Of a stretch of 47,737 bases of DNA, positions 39,098-47,737 are shown piece by piece. How positions within the stretch are numbered: the first letter of the stretch is position 1; each line of letters starts with the position of its first letter. Made by a program: the position numbers and the translations under genes. The notes below the pieces were generated by a model, which was not told the origin of the DNA, did not search any database, and saw nothing but the letters and a program-made list of their open reading frames with translations. Location: the NCBI GenBank assembly GCA_017504805.1, contig JAFVQN010000050.1, positions 1 to 47,737 on the forward strand, read 5' to 3'. The DNA comes from Akkermansia sp. GTDB taxonomy: Bacteria; Verrucomicrobiota; Verrucomicrobiia; Verrucomicrobiales; Akkermansiaceae.

Positions 39098-39126
39098 TTG
39101 CCGGGCAGAATCGCATCTGCTACACT
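39098..39126 (+). promoter_or_regulatory. Promoter of the ankyrin gene; leaderless
   Basis: TTGCCG (39098-39103), 17 nt, TACACT (39121-39126), exactly 6 nt before ATG 39133. Confidence 0.65.
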
Positions 39127-39132
39127 CTGGAC

Positions 39133-40344
39133 ATGAAGCACCCCCGAATTCGCAGATGGACAAAGCGCCTGGGCATTTTCCTTGGCAGTGCCGCACTGGC
39201 CATGCTGCTGCTCACGGGAGGAGGGACGGTATGGCTCTGGTGCTGGAGCTGGGATGGAGCCCCGGTGTTTCATGAGAGTTGGAACGAAGCCGAGCGCGCC
39301 GCACTGCTGCAACTGGATGACGAGCTCCGCCAGGCTCTGCAGGAAACCGTTTCCTCAGTGGATGCCAGACCGGATTTTTTCGGGTTGCTGGAGGGGCAGA
39401 ACAATCTGGAAGCATTGGCAGATGAACTCCACACCATCTATATCGGCAGGGAGCTGAGCGCAAAGTTCCACGAGCAGTTGCACCGGGTGGCCGGGAATGG
39501 CAATGGAGCAGATGACGAGCTGATTACTTATGGCACAAACCCAGCCCACCAGACAACGCTGGCCATCTGGGCGGCACTAACCGGCAATCTGCCCGCACTG
39601 GAAGCACTCGTTGCCCACGGAGCCAATCCGAACACCCTCCTTTATAACGACAAAGGCACCGAGATGGATACCCCGCTCACGCCGGTCATCAACGGTTGCT
39701 TCCTGAACGGCGAACGTGTACCTTGGGAGAAACGGCGAGAAACGGCGGATTTCCTGCTGCAGCATGGAGCCGATATCAATGGCACCAAGCGCGTTATCGG
39801 GCTCGCTTGCGACCTTCCCCTGGTGCTGCATGGTGAAAGTGCACCCTGGCTCTGGGCTCTCGACCACGGCAAGACCATGAGTATCGAAAATCTCTGCAAC
39901 ATCGTGGCAGAAGAAGGTGCCATGCCCGTTCTCGAACGCATCCTGCGCGAAAAACGCATTGATATCAATGATGTGAGCGGCACAAAAACCGCGTTGCAGG
40001 CACTTCTGCACCCACTGCGATATGTGCCGGACGATGAGGCATGGCAGGAACTCCAGGAGCGGCAGATAGAGCCGCGGCTCGATATGCTGCTGGCCGCCGG
40101 CGTCGTCCCGGCCCTGCTTCCGAAAGAGGCAGAAGCTCAACGCCCCGGCGAAAGTGATAATGAATACCACGAGCGGTTGCTCAATACCCGCGCCTGTGAT
40201 GATTTACCCGCAGACATCGTTCTCTCCGCTCTGGAACAGGCAGAGCTTCCCCAGCACCGGGAGCTCTGCCAGCGCATTCTCAACACACTCCGCGCCGTCG
40301 GAGCCGAAAAGCCGGCCAGTTCCACATCTCCGGACGCGCCCTGA
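39133..40344 (+). CDS. Membrane-anchored ankyrin-repeat protein
   Basis: A 403-aa protein with one N-terminal membrane segment (about 13-37) and a long external or periplasmic region. Two or three ankyrin-like units are visible: TTLAIWAALTGNLPALEALVAHGANPNTLL, then TPLTPVING...TADFLLQHGADINGTKR, with further helical pairs to residue 300. Ankyrin repeats bind other proteins; no enzyme domain is seen. The frame extends upstream into the OsmC gene, but the promoter sits between, so ATG 39133 is chosen. It converges on the macroglobulin operon. Confidence 0.7.
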   Translation: MKHPRIRRWTKRLGIFLGSAALAMLLLTGGGTVWLWCWSWDGAPVFHESWNEAERAALLQLDDELRQALQETVSSVDARPDFFGLLEGQNNLEALADELHTIYIGRELSAKFHEQLHRVAGNGNGADDELITYGTNPAHQTTLAIWAALTGNLPALEALVAHGANPNTLLYNDKGTEMDTPLTPVINGCFLNGERVPWEKRRETADFLLQHGADINGTKRVIGLACDLPLVLHGESAPWLWALDHGKTMSIENLCNIVAEEGAMPVLERILREKRIDINDVSGTKTALQALLHPLRYVPDDEAWQELQERQIEPRLDMLLAAGVVPALLPKEAEAQRPGESDNEYHERLLNTRACDDLPADIVLSALEQAELPQHRELCQRILNTLRAVGAEKPASSTSPDAP

Positions 40345-40428
40345 GCCCCGCTTCGCGGCATGCGCAGCCCCCATGCAGGGAGACAGAAAAGACAAGGCGA
40401 AGAGCAAGGTGCTCAGGTATTTACTCAT
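40204..40428 (-). CDS. Signal-peptide ORF after the macroglobulin, possibly a gene remnant
   Basis: A 74-codon frame whose ATG overlaps the macroglobulin stop as ATGA. Its first 24 residues form a convincing signal peptide (MSKYLSTLLFALSFLS, then cleavage near GAAHA). These codons fill exactly the gap between the two convergent genes. The rest runs antisense through the end of the ankyrin gene and looks random. Either a truncated third gene of the operon or a short secreted protein; chance is not excluded. Confidence 0.3.
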   Translation of the reverse strand: MSKYLSTLLFALSFLSPCMGAAHAAKRGSGRVRRCGTGRLFGSDGAECVENALAELPVLGKLCLFQSGENDVCG

Positions 40429-43400
40429 GGTTCAGATACAATCCGGGTATTGGGGGAAAGACCGTAAACCTGGGGCTCATACATGAGCTGAGCCTGGGCG
40501 GGCGGCGCGGCAGAGGTGCCGGCGCGCTTCACGCGGGCGTAGTACTGCATGTTGAGCAGGTCGCGGCCCTCCCAGCGGGTGCAGAAGCCGCGAACGCGGT
40601 CGGCCAGGTACTCACGGTGATCGAACCAGAAGCTCCAGCGGGTCGGTTCCAGACCAGCAGACTGGCCTGGAACATTCGGGTTGATGGCCTCCATGCAGGC
40701 GGGAAGGTAATCCTCCAGCACCAGGTACTTGAGCTCATCCGCCACCTTGGCGCAGGTGAGCGTGACGCGCACCACATCGCCCACCTTGAAAACGGTGTCG
40801 GGGCGCCACACGCCATCTGCCCCCCTGGTCTCGTACAGACGGGTAAGCTGCAGACCGCACTCCGTCACGCCCGGGTAGTCAGCGGTGGCCGGCAGCGCAC
40901 GCACGCTGAAGGTGGCATACACCGTGCCCTCCTTAGCCGCCAGCATGGTGGGCAGCGTCTTCATCTCCTGCCCCGCCTGCCAGGGCAGCGGCACGATGGT
41001 GCTACCTTTGTCCAGCTTGACTTCCGTGCCATCCTGCAGCAGCAGCGTGGCCTCACCACCCTCATTTTTCTTGAGATTCAGGTACTCCGCCAGTGCCAGC
41101 AGGGTCCAGGCATGGCGCTGCGTGGTTCCGTGGCGGTAATCGCGCCCGACTGTACGCATCCAGCTGCGGAAAGCCGCATCCCCCTCAGCCGGGGTGGTCA
41201 GCAGGGAAAGGATGAACTGCATGCCAGCGCGCGACTCGCGGTCGAGGCAGGCATTCTTCTTCTCCAGCGACTTACGCAGAACCGACTTCATACCCTCAGA
41301 CTCACCGCGGGTGCGGGCAAGGCAGAACTGCGCCATGGCAGAAAGCTTGCTGGTATCTGCCTTCCAGAGGAATTGGAGCAGATTCTCCAGTTTTTCCTCA
41401 GGCACCTCATAGCCCTGCTCCTGCGCCAGCTTCAGCACACAGGCCGCATGAGCACTGGCCCACAGACAGGATTCGCGCTGGCCAGCCCAGTATGCCAGGC
41501 CACCGTCCTTGCACTGGCGGCTGAGCAGCTCTCCAATAATCTCCTTCACGGTATTCTTCACTTCCTCCGGGCTGGTTCCGGCCAGGAGCGGGCAGAATGG
41601 CGCCAGGTGGTCATACAGCAGCCAGGGGATGAGCGCCGAGGCGCGCTGCTCAGTGCAGCCGTAGGGATAAGTCAGCAGGAAATCCGCAGCTCCCGCCAGG
41701 TGCAGCAGCGGATTGGCCGAGACCTGCAGCTCCATCCTGCCACGGGTGGCTGTCGCTACTTCAGCCTCCAGAAGAACGGCCAGAGATTGGGCTGGAGCAC
41801 CCGCCGGAATCGCAAGGCGGTGTACTTCCTTGAGCACCGGTGCGGGGAAACGCACCTCGAACTCACCCTGCACCGCATCGCTGCCGGGCTTGCCGAGCGC
41901 CGTCCAGCGCAGCTTCTGTCCGCCCTCCGAGGCAGCCTTGAAATGGAAGTACAGGGTACCCTGCCCGTGTGCAGCCAGCGTTATCCGCTGCGGAGCGGCC
42001 GCTCCTTCGAGGGTGACAGTCCAGGTGCCGGCTTCATCCGTATTGTTCACAATGGAAAGCGGCAGACGCAGCTCATCGCCCAGGCTCATGAAAAGCGGTG
42101 TGCCCGGGGTGAGCATCACGGGCTGGGCCACGGTGAATTCACCCGAGGCTGAGCCGAAGCGCTTGCCGCCCTTATCCAGAGCCACGGCAAAGACACGGTA
42201 GGTCGTGAGCGTGTCCGGCAGCTTCACCTCCGTGGAGAATCGCCCATCAGCATCGGCACGCAGCGACCCTTTCCACACGGCAACAGGCGCAAAATCCGTA
42301 CGCAGACGCGGCGCCGTCATTTCGCTTCCGCCGGCCACTTTCCCCAGGCCTGCCCCCATCGCCATTGGCGCCTGTGCGGCATCCAGGCCGACGCCAAGGT
42401 CAATCCCCGTGCCGCATTCCTCCTCCATGGCTATGTCCAGATCCTGCACAGCTGCATTCCTGGCAGAAGTCTTTCTACTGTAGTAAGTAGCCGCGCGATT
42501 CAGGCGCGCCCCATCGGCAGCACTGCACACAACCTGACATGCTCCGTATGATGTCGGGGTGAGGGAATACCCCTTGCCCACCAGGTCACCGCGCCATATA
42601 CCGGGCATGAGACTGAGCTCATTCATCACCTTGTTGCGACGATACGGCACTCCCGCCCCGGTGAGGCTGAAACGGCGCGACCAGCCGCGGCAGAAGAAGG
42701 ATTCGGGGTCGGGTTTCTCATACCGCCCAACAGAAAGCATACCGGCATCCACCGCGTAGAGGGTCACCTCCGCATCGGCGGGCTGTCCATCTGCCAGAAC
42801 GCAGCCGGAGAGAGTAACCGTCTCCGCCGGGCGGCAGACCTGCTGCGGCAGGTTCAGCTCCACATCCAGGTGATATTTCGAAATGGGCACAAAACACTCC
42901 CCATGGCTGATTACCGGTGCCGACTGAGTATCAGCCGGTGGCAGCACCAGGGTGACACTCACCGTGCCTTCCTCACCGGATTGCAGCGGCACCCGGTGGG
43001 TCTGAATCCCGGCCTGCACCGGCAGCACCAGATGACGCAGCTTCTGCGCACAGCCAATGAAGAGATGAGCCTGCGCGGCCTTCGGCAGCTCGCAGCGCAG
43101 CTCCAGCTCACCCGCCTTATGCTCCAGCTTCAGCTCGGGAGACTCCGCTCGCGGACGGAAGAACCAGAGCGGATGCGTCGTGGTGCTTTCGCGTCCTTCG
43201 GCATCGCGAGCACTGATAACCCAGGCATCAGCATCGGGATACTTTTCCCGGGCATCAAAAGGCAAGGGGTGGCCGAGTTCACAGTTGGCGGGCACCGTCA
43301 TGCTGCCGACCCAGAGTTCCACCTTGCGGTCTTCCATCTTACCTAAGCCGTTGTCGCCAATGATGGGTTCCCGCTTATGCTGAATAAGTTTCAGATTCAG

Positions 43401-46139
43401 CTGCTGCTCACGCCCCAGCACCTTATTCGTGCGGGCATCGAAAAGCTTCACACGACCACGCGACTGCCCCACATAAAAATCCGCGGGATAGACGGTCTTA
43501 TGAAGCTCGGACATCCGCACAACTTCCTCGCGGTCGTTCATCACACAGCCGCTCACGCAGATGACACGCCGCTCCTTGACCGGTTCCTTCAGCTCCCGGG
43601 TGAGGCTGGCCTTACCCTCTGCATCAAGCTTGAGCTCAACCTGCTCGTTCTCCACATTGAGGGAACACTCTGCCCCCGCCATCGGTACCCCGCTGTAATC
43701 TACCGCGGAAACATGCACGGTAAAATTCTTCGGGGTAACGGGGGCAAGCTCCAGCTCCAGCGAAGCTTTGAAGGCATCCCGGCGGAACACCTGGCAATTG
43801 GCAGAAATCCACTGCCGGAAATTGCCGCACTCTACGCCGATGGAGTAGAAGCCGGTTACATCGTCCTCGCCCTTCGGCAGCAGGAACTGCGCCTCGAAGG
43901 CGCCGAACTCGCCCAGCGAAACCTCGCGGGTCTGCAGATTTTCCCCATTCGGCGCGCGGAAAATGAGTTTTGCCTTCTTCTGAGCCGGAATGGCGCAGCT
44001 GCCATCGGCCAGCTTGTGGCGCAGAATACCGCGCACATTGATAGTGTCGCCGGGGCGGTACAAGGGGCGGTCCAGCACCAGCATGGTGGACTGCCCGCGG
44101 CCCCGGGAACCGGCACTACGTCTCTTGCCGTGCCACAGATTGAGCAGCACGGAATCATTCCCGCTGCGCACTTCCACCAGACCATTGATGGCAGAATCTT
44201 CCGGCAACCAGGCAATGCCGTTCTGCACGGTCAGCTGGCACCGGGCACCGGCCTTGTCACTGTAAGTCACCGTGCCGGACTCCACCGGGGAGCCGTCCGA
44301 AAAGCGATTCACCAGAATAGCGGCATCGCCCACAGCCACATTCAAATCCGTAACCTGCACCACCACATCCTGCTGCGAATCCAGCGATTCAGCAGGTTTC
44401 CTGTGCAGCTGCAGCGCACTCCGCACCCCGGCATTTGCTACAGGCTGCAAGCGCAGCAGATACGTGCCGGGAACCACAGGGCCGCCGATAGCGGAATCGA
44501 GCGGGAGCACGGCCTCGCCGCTCTGCAGCAGGCCACCGGCTCCGGCGGGAAGCTGCATTCCGGGCAAGGGTGTGGCTCCTTCCAGCACCTCAGCGCTGCG
44601 TGCTGCTCTTTCTTTTTCCTCATCGCGCAGACGAATCAGCTGGTAAACATCCTGTGACCTGGCACTATTGTTCACCTCCAGACCGAGCTCACGGCGGGCA
44701 TCCAGCATATCACAATCCAGTTGCCGGGCCAGCACCCGGGCAGAATTGCTCAGGCGCCCCTCCACGGCCAGAGCCCGCTTATCTTCCGCCACGCGCCAGG
44801 CACTCACCTTCACGGAATCCAGGTTCGTATACGGCAGGCGCAGGTTATGGTCACCTTTCAGGGGTACTTGCACGGCCTCGCCATATTGCAGCACGGGCCA
44901 GGCGGGGTTCAGCGCAATGCGGTGGCGGTGCTCCGCGGCCAGTCCCCAGCCCAGAGCCGACTTGGTATCACCCGGCAGCACCACATCCAGCACAGCCGGC
45001 ACTGGGGCACTCACCTCCACAAAGAAACCGAGCGCCAGCCCCTTCGGGGTATAGGACAAATCGCCACCCGGGCGTTCCCAGTGCGGGCCAACCATGGGCA
45101 ATTCCTGGGCACCAGAGTAGCGAAACTCCAGACACTGGCCGTTCACCATCAGCTGTTTTTTACCATCCCCGGCTGCTGACGCCACCTGTTCCCCCACCGT
45201 CAGCTGCATACGGTCGAACAATCCCGGCAGGTCTGCTGCCTTCATAGGTTCACTGAAAAAGACACGCAGACGGCAGGTCTTGTTTTCATGCAACACCCAC
45301 TCCACTCCAGAGCCCAGATCTGCTTTCGGCACCAACCCACAGACAGGATCCGCCGTGGCAAAGCCCTGCGCCTTCTCCGGCAGGAGAAGCAGGTGCCATT
45401 CCTTCTCCGGCTCCAGCGGACTTACCGGGCGCACGACCACATGCCCCGGCAGCGGGGTATCGGGGGTGAGTTTTTTCCACACGTCTTCGCCGCGATTCTC
45501 CAGGATGCGCAGTGTATTCAGAGTCACGCCGTGCTTCAGGCATGCTGGCTCGAGCGTCGTCTCCACTGTCGTGCTGTAACGGACTTCCTCGAGCTCTTCA
45601 TCCCAGTGGGCCTCCCGGAATACAAAGCGTAAGCCGGAATCGGGCGAGAGCCCGCGGCTTTCACGGGTCAGGTGGTGATTAGCGCTCACCACAACGCCCA
45701 CTCCCTTGTCATCCATGAAATCCTTTCCGCTCAGGGTATCATCCGGGCAGAAAAAAACACGTTCCTGCTGCGGCGCCTCTGCCCCGCCCAGATATGTTGT
45801 GCCGGGATTCAGGCGGAACCTGTATTCCGTGGCGCAGGAAGTGCCCACCGGGAAACTGATACGCAAGGTATCCTGGTCGCGCCACACGCCGGTGGGCTTG
45901 AACTGAGCATCGCCGGTGATAGTGAAAATATCGCGCCCGAGGTCCTCATCACTCAGACCGGAGGTATCGTCGTAGTAGCCATTGTGCACAGCAGTCTGAC
46001 TCACCAGTGGTTCCGGGAACTTGAACTCCACGACCTGCTCATAACGGTCAGGGCGTAGTTTCGGCCATTCAGCCGAGTTGGCAGGCAACAGGGTAGCAGC
46101 ACAACCCAGCAGCATGATAGGAAGGTGTTTCATAGACAT
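40425..46139 (-). CDS. Bacterial alpha-2-macroglobulin (thioester type)
   Basis: A 1904-aa envelope protein of the bacterial alpha-2-macroglobulin (YfhM/MagD-like) family, which traps proteases that cleave its bait region. The signal peptide holds LLGCAA, which may be a lipobox, so lipid anchoring is likely. MG-type beta domains run from about 25 to 1300. The macroglobulin motif RTDFAPVAVWKGSL lies near 1280. The thioester site is PYGCTEQ with Cys1495 and Gln1498, so the covalent trap is intact; an alpha-helical thioester domain (to about 1790) and a receptor-like end domain follow. A Met/Gly/Ala-rich stretch (AQAPMAMGAGLGKVAGG, about 1255-1272) is a candidate bait loop. A paralogue lies 40 nt upstream. 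Confidence 0.92.
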   Translation of the reverse strand: MSMKHLPIMLLGCAATLLPANSAEWPKLRPDRYEQVVEFKFPEPLVSQTAVHNGYYDDTSGLSDEDLGRDIFTITGDAQFKPTGVWRDQDTLRISFPVGTSCATEYRFRLNPGTTYLGGAEAPQQERVFFCPDDTLSGKDFMDDKGVGVVVSANHHLTRESRGLSPDSGLRFVFREAHWDEELEEVRYSTTVETTLEPACLKHGVTLNTLRILENRGEDVWKKLTPDTPLPGHVVVRPVSPLEPEKEWHLLLLPEKAQGFATADPVCGLVPKADLGSGVEWVLHENKTCRLRVFFSEPMKAADLPGLFDRMQLTVGEQVASAAGDGKKQLMVNGQCLEFRYSGAQELPMVGPHWERPGGDLSYTPKGLALGFFVEVSAPVPAVLDVVLPGDTKSALGWGLAAEHRHRIALNPAWPVLQYGEAVQVPLKGDHNLRLPYTNLDSVKVSAWRVAEDKRALAVEGRLSNSARVLARQLDCDMLDARRELGLEVNNSARSQDVYQLIRLRDEEKERAARSAEVLEGATPLPGMQLPAGAGGLLQSGEAVLPLDSAIGGPVVPGTYLLRLQPVANAGVRSALQLHRKPAESLDSQQDVVVQVTDLNVAVGDAAILVNRFSDGSPVESGTVTYSDKAGARCQLTVQNGIAWLPEDSAINGLVEVRSGNDSVLLNLWHGKRRSAGSRGRGQSTMLVLDRPLYRPGDTINVRGILRHKLADGSCAIPAQKKAKLIFRAPNGENLQTREVSLGEFGAFEAQFLLPKGEDDVTGFYSIGVECGNFRQWISANCQVFRRDAFKASLELELAPVTPKNFTVHVSAVDYSGVPMAGAECSLNVENEQVELKLDAEGKASLTRELKEPVKERRVICVSGCVMNDREEVVRMSELHKTVYPADFYVGQSRGRVKLFDARTNKVLGREQQLNLKLIQHKREPIIGDNGLGKMEDRKVELWVGSMTVPANCELGHPLPFDAREKYPDADAWVISARDAEGRESTTTHPLWFFRPRAESPELKLEHKAGELELRCELPKAAQAHLFIGCAQKLRHLVLPVQAGIQTHRVPLQSGEEGTVSVTLVLPPADTQSAPVISHGECFVPISKYHLDVELNLPQQVCRPAETVTLSGCVLADGQPADAEVTLYAVDAGMLSVGRYEKPDPESFFCRGWSRRFSLTGAGVPYRRNKVMNELSLMPGIWRGDLVGKGYSLTPTSYGACQVVCSAADGARLNRAATYYSRKTSARNAAVQDLDIAMEEECGTGIDLGVGLDAAQAPMAMGAGLGKVAGGSEMTAPRLRTDFAPVAVWKGSLRADADGRFSTEVKLPDTLTTYRVFAVALDKGGKRFGSASGEFTVAQPVMLTPGTPLFMSLGDELRLPLSIVNNTDEAGTWTVTLEGAAAPQRITLAAHGQGTLYFHFKAASEGGQKLRWTALGKPGSDAVQGEFEVRFPAPVLKEVHRLAIPAGAPAQSLAVLLEAEVATATRGRMELQVSANPLLHLAGAADFLLTYPYGCTEQRASALIPWLLYDHLAPFCPLLAGTSPEEVKNTVKEIIGELLSRQCKDGGLAYWAGQRESCLWASAHAACVLKLAQEQGYEVPEEKLENLLQFLWKADTSKLSAMAQFCLARTRGESEGMKSVLRKSLEKKNACLDRESRAGMQFILSLLTTPAEGDAAFRSWMRTVGRDYRHGTTQRHAWTLLALAEYLNLKKNEGGEATLLLQDGTEVKLDKGSTIVPLPWQAGQEMKTLPTMLAAKEGTVYATFSVRALPATADYPGVTECGLQLTRLYETRGADGVWRPDTVFKVGDVVRVTLTCAKVADELKYLVLEDYLPACMEAINPNVPGQSAGLEPTRWSFWFDHREYLADRVRGFCTRWEGRDLLNMQYYARVKRAGTSAAPPAQAQLMYEPQVYGLSPNTRIVSEP

Positions 46140-46179
46140 TCGTTCTTGTTTTGGTCAGACAATAGCATCAGAATTCTGT

Positions 46180-47737
46180 TCAAGGTTCACTCTTGATGCG
46201 GGCGTTAGGCGAAAGGCCATATACCTGCGGTTCATACATGAGTTGAGCCTGCGCCGGCGGGGCCATGGAGGTGCCGGCACGCTTCACCCGGGCATAGTAG
46301 CGCAGGTTGAGCAGGTTCCTGTCCGACCAGCGGGTGCAGAAGCCACGCACGCGATCGGCCAGGTACTCGCGGTGGTCGAACCACTGGCTCCAATCCAGCG
46401 CCGGAAGCCCCACAGCCTGACTGGGCACATTCGGGTTGATGGCCTCCATGCAGGCGGGCAGATAATCCTCCAGCACCAGGTATTTCAGCTCATCTGCCAC
46501 CTTGGCGCAGGTGAGCGTGACGCGCACCACGTCACCTACCTTGAAGCTGGTAGCAGGGCGCCACACGCCGTCTGCCGACCTGGTTTCATACAGGCGGGTC
46601 ACCTGGAGCCCGTGCTCTGTCACCCCGGGATAATCCGAAACAGACGGCAGAGCCCGCACACGCAGCGTGGCATACACTGTGCCGTTGTGGGCCGCCAGCG
46701 TGGTGGGCAGCGATCTCATCTCCTGCCCCGGCTGCCAGGGAAGCTTTACCTCAGTGGCTTGCTTGCCCAGCGGAATCTGCAAGCCATCCTGCAAGGCAAG
46801 TATGGCCGAGCCTCCCTGCTCCTTCTTGAGGTTGAGGTATTCCACCAGGGCAAAGAGCGTCCAGGAATTGCCCTGGGTGGTGCCGTGGCGATGGTCGCGG
46901 CCCACGCTGCGCATCCAGGTGCGGAAGGCCGCATCTGCCGCATCGGGGTTCTCCAGCATGCTGAGCATGAACTGCAGACTGGACTTCGTTTCGCGCAGAA
47001 TCCAGTCGCGGGTCTCGTCCTCTTTCAGCATCTCGCGCAGGATATCCTTCATCTGCCCGGTCTTGCCGCGGGTGCGGGCAATGGCAAAGCGCGTGCGGGC
47101 CGATTCCTTGCTGGCAGAGGTCCACCACAAGTAGCTGTAGAGCCTTTCCATGACCTCCTCCGGCACCTCGTATCCCATTTCCTGCGCCAGCTTGAGCACA
47201 TAGCCTGCGTGAGCCGTGGCCCACAGGCTGGAGTGGTGCCACCCGCCCCAGTAGGAGAGGCCACCATCCTTGCACTGGCGGGGCAGCAGCTCATCCAGCA
47301 CTTTCTGCACTACCTTCTTCACATCCTCAGGTGGCGTCTGAGCCATCTTCGGGCAGAAGGGGGCCAGATGCTCATACAGCAGCCAGGGAATGAGCGCCGA
47401 AGCACGCTGCTCGGTGCAGCCGTAGGGGTACTCCAGCAGGAAATCCGCAGCCCCGGCCAGATGCAGCAGAGGATTGGCCGAGGCCACCAGCTCCAGCTCA
47501 CCACGCGTGGCGGTACCCACCTCGCTGCCCAGCATCGTGGCCAGCTGCACCGCAGCCTCGCCCGGAGCGAGGGTGAAGCGGTGCGTTTCCTTGAGCACCG
47601 GCGCGGGGAAACGCACGGCGAACTCGCCCTGCACCGCATCGCTGCCGGGTTTGCCAATCGCGGTCCAGCGCAGCTTCTGCTCACCTTCCGCTGTAGCCTT
47701 GAAATCAAAGAAGAGCGTGCCGCTCTGGCGCGCACCC
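46180..47737 (-). CDS. Second alpha-2-macroglobulin, partial at the right edge
   Basis: The frame is open to the window end, so only the last 519 residues are seen (A-R-Q-S-G-T-L-F-F-D-F at the edge). It is a close paralogue of the next gene in the same operon: the thioester site PYGCTEQ, KDGGLSYWGGWHHSSLWATA, SVGRDHRHGTTQ, TLTCAKVADELKYLVLEDYL and the end VYGLSPNARIKSEP are nearly identical or strongly similar. The thioester Cys and Gln are kept, so both proteins should be active traps. Differences cluster in the helical domain. An apparent start at 47634 is an internal Val codon. Confidence 0.92.
   Translation of the reverse strand, partial: GARQSGTLFFDFKATAEGEQKLRWTAIGKPGSDAVQGEFAVRFPAPVLKETHRFTLAPGEAAVQLATMLGSEVGTATRGELELVASANPLLHLAGAADFLLEYPYGCTEQRASALIPWLLYEHLAPFCPKMAQTPPEDVKKVVQKVLDELLPRQCKDGGLSYWGGWHHSSLWATAHAGYVLKLAQEMGYEVPEEVMERLYSYLWWTSASKESARTRFAIARTRGKTGQMKDILREMLKEDETRDWILRETKSSLQFMLSMLENPDAADAAFRTWMRSVGRDHRHGTTQGNSWTLFALVEYLNLKKEQGGSAILALQDGLQIPLGKQATEVKLPWQPGQEMRSLPTTLAAHNGTVYATLRVRALPSVSDYPGVTEHGLQVTRLYETRSADGVWRPATSFKVGDVVRVTLTCAKVADELKYLVLEDYLPACMEAINPNVPSQAVGLPALDWSQWFDHREYLADRVRGFCTRWSDRNLLNLRYYARVKRAGTSMAPPAQAQLMYEPQVYGLSPNARIKSEP

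Noticed and set aside
40617-42152. A 511-codon plus-strand open frame
   Set aside because: Antisense to the alpha-2-macroglobulin thioester region; no motif.

Overview
This 47.7 kb window is bacterial, gene-dense and moderately GC-rich, and most likely from a gut-type member of the Verrucomicrobiota (Akkermansia-like or a neighbouring clade). That assignment is inference: it rests on the gene mix (OprB-like porins, PAS-SpoIIE regulator, alpha-2-macroglobulins, type B L31, several lineage-specific orphans) and on the rarity of Shine-Dalgarno sequences. No 16S or other decisive marker is present. Every gene reads as chromosomal; there is no phage, plasmid, complete insertion sequence or CRISPR array.

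Layout. 1-389: a ~210 bp MITE-like repeat element and the promoter of a gene leaving the left edge. 390-5377: an L,D-transpeptidase with a membrane orphan, a PAS-SpoIIE phosphatase, and a disordered-tail orphan with a strong terminator. 5402-13144: a GT-C glycosyltransferase divergent from peptide deformylase; a leftward operon (SDR - membrane-anchored GH75 protein - ruvA - squalene/phytoene synthase); and a GH13 amylase-family enzyme. 13340-20030: inorganic pyrophosphatase, then an iron block (feoA, feoB, a 49-aa FeoB-associated Cys-rich protein) followed by two OprB-like porins. 20121-24056: a 50-aa membrane microprotein and a large SNF2 helicase. 24290-27949: a lipoprotein L,D-transpeptidase, trpB behind a Trp-rich leader-peptide attenuator, and a thioredoxin-like protein without cysteines. 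28012-32526: aminopeptidase P, ndk, two coupled cell-wall amidases (one frameshifted) and tRNA-Ser(CGA). 32654-40344: a membrane orphan, TatD, DUF1232, Nudix, a class IV aminotransferase, two tandem TMEM43-like proteins, L31 type B, OsmC and an ankyrin protein. 40425-47737: two tandem thioester alpha-2-macroglobulins, the second cut by the right edge.

Themes. Envelope genes dominate: two L,D-transpeptidases, two amidases, a GH75 protein, porins, macroglobulins and a GT-C enzyme. Regulation is unusually readable. About twenty sigma70-type promoters (TTGNNN, 16-18 nt, TANNNT or CAGAAT) can be placed by eye. In about half, the -10 lies only 6-12 nt before the start codon, implying leaderless or nearly leaderless mRNAs and correcting several over-long start calls. 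The best system-level candidates are the trp leader/attenuator, the feo block with a palindromic operator over its promoter and a FeoB carrying a DUF805-like insert, the leaderless promoter architecture, and the tandem macroglobulins followed by an orphan signal-peptide ORF.
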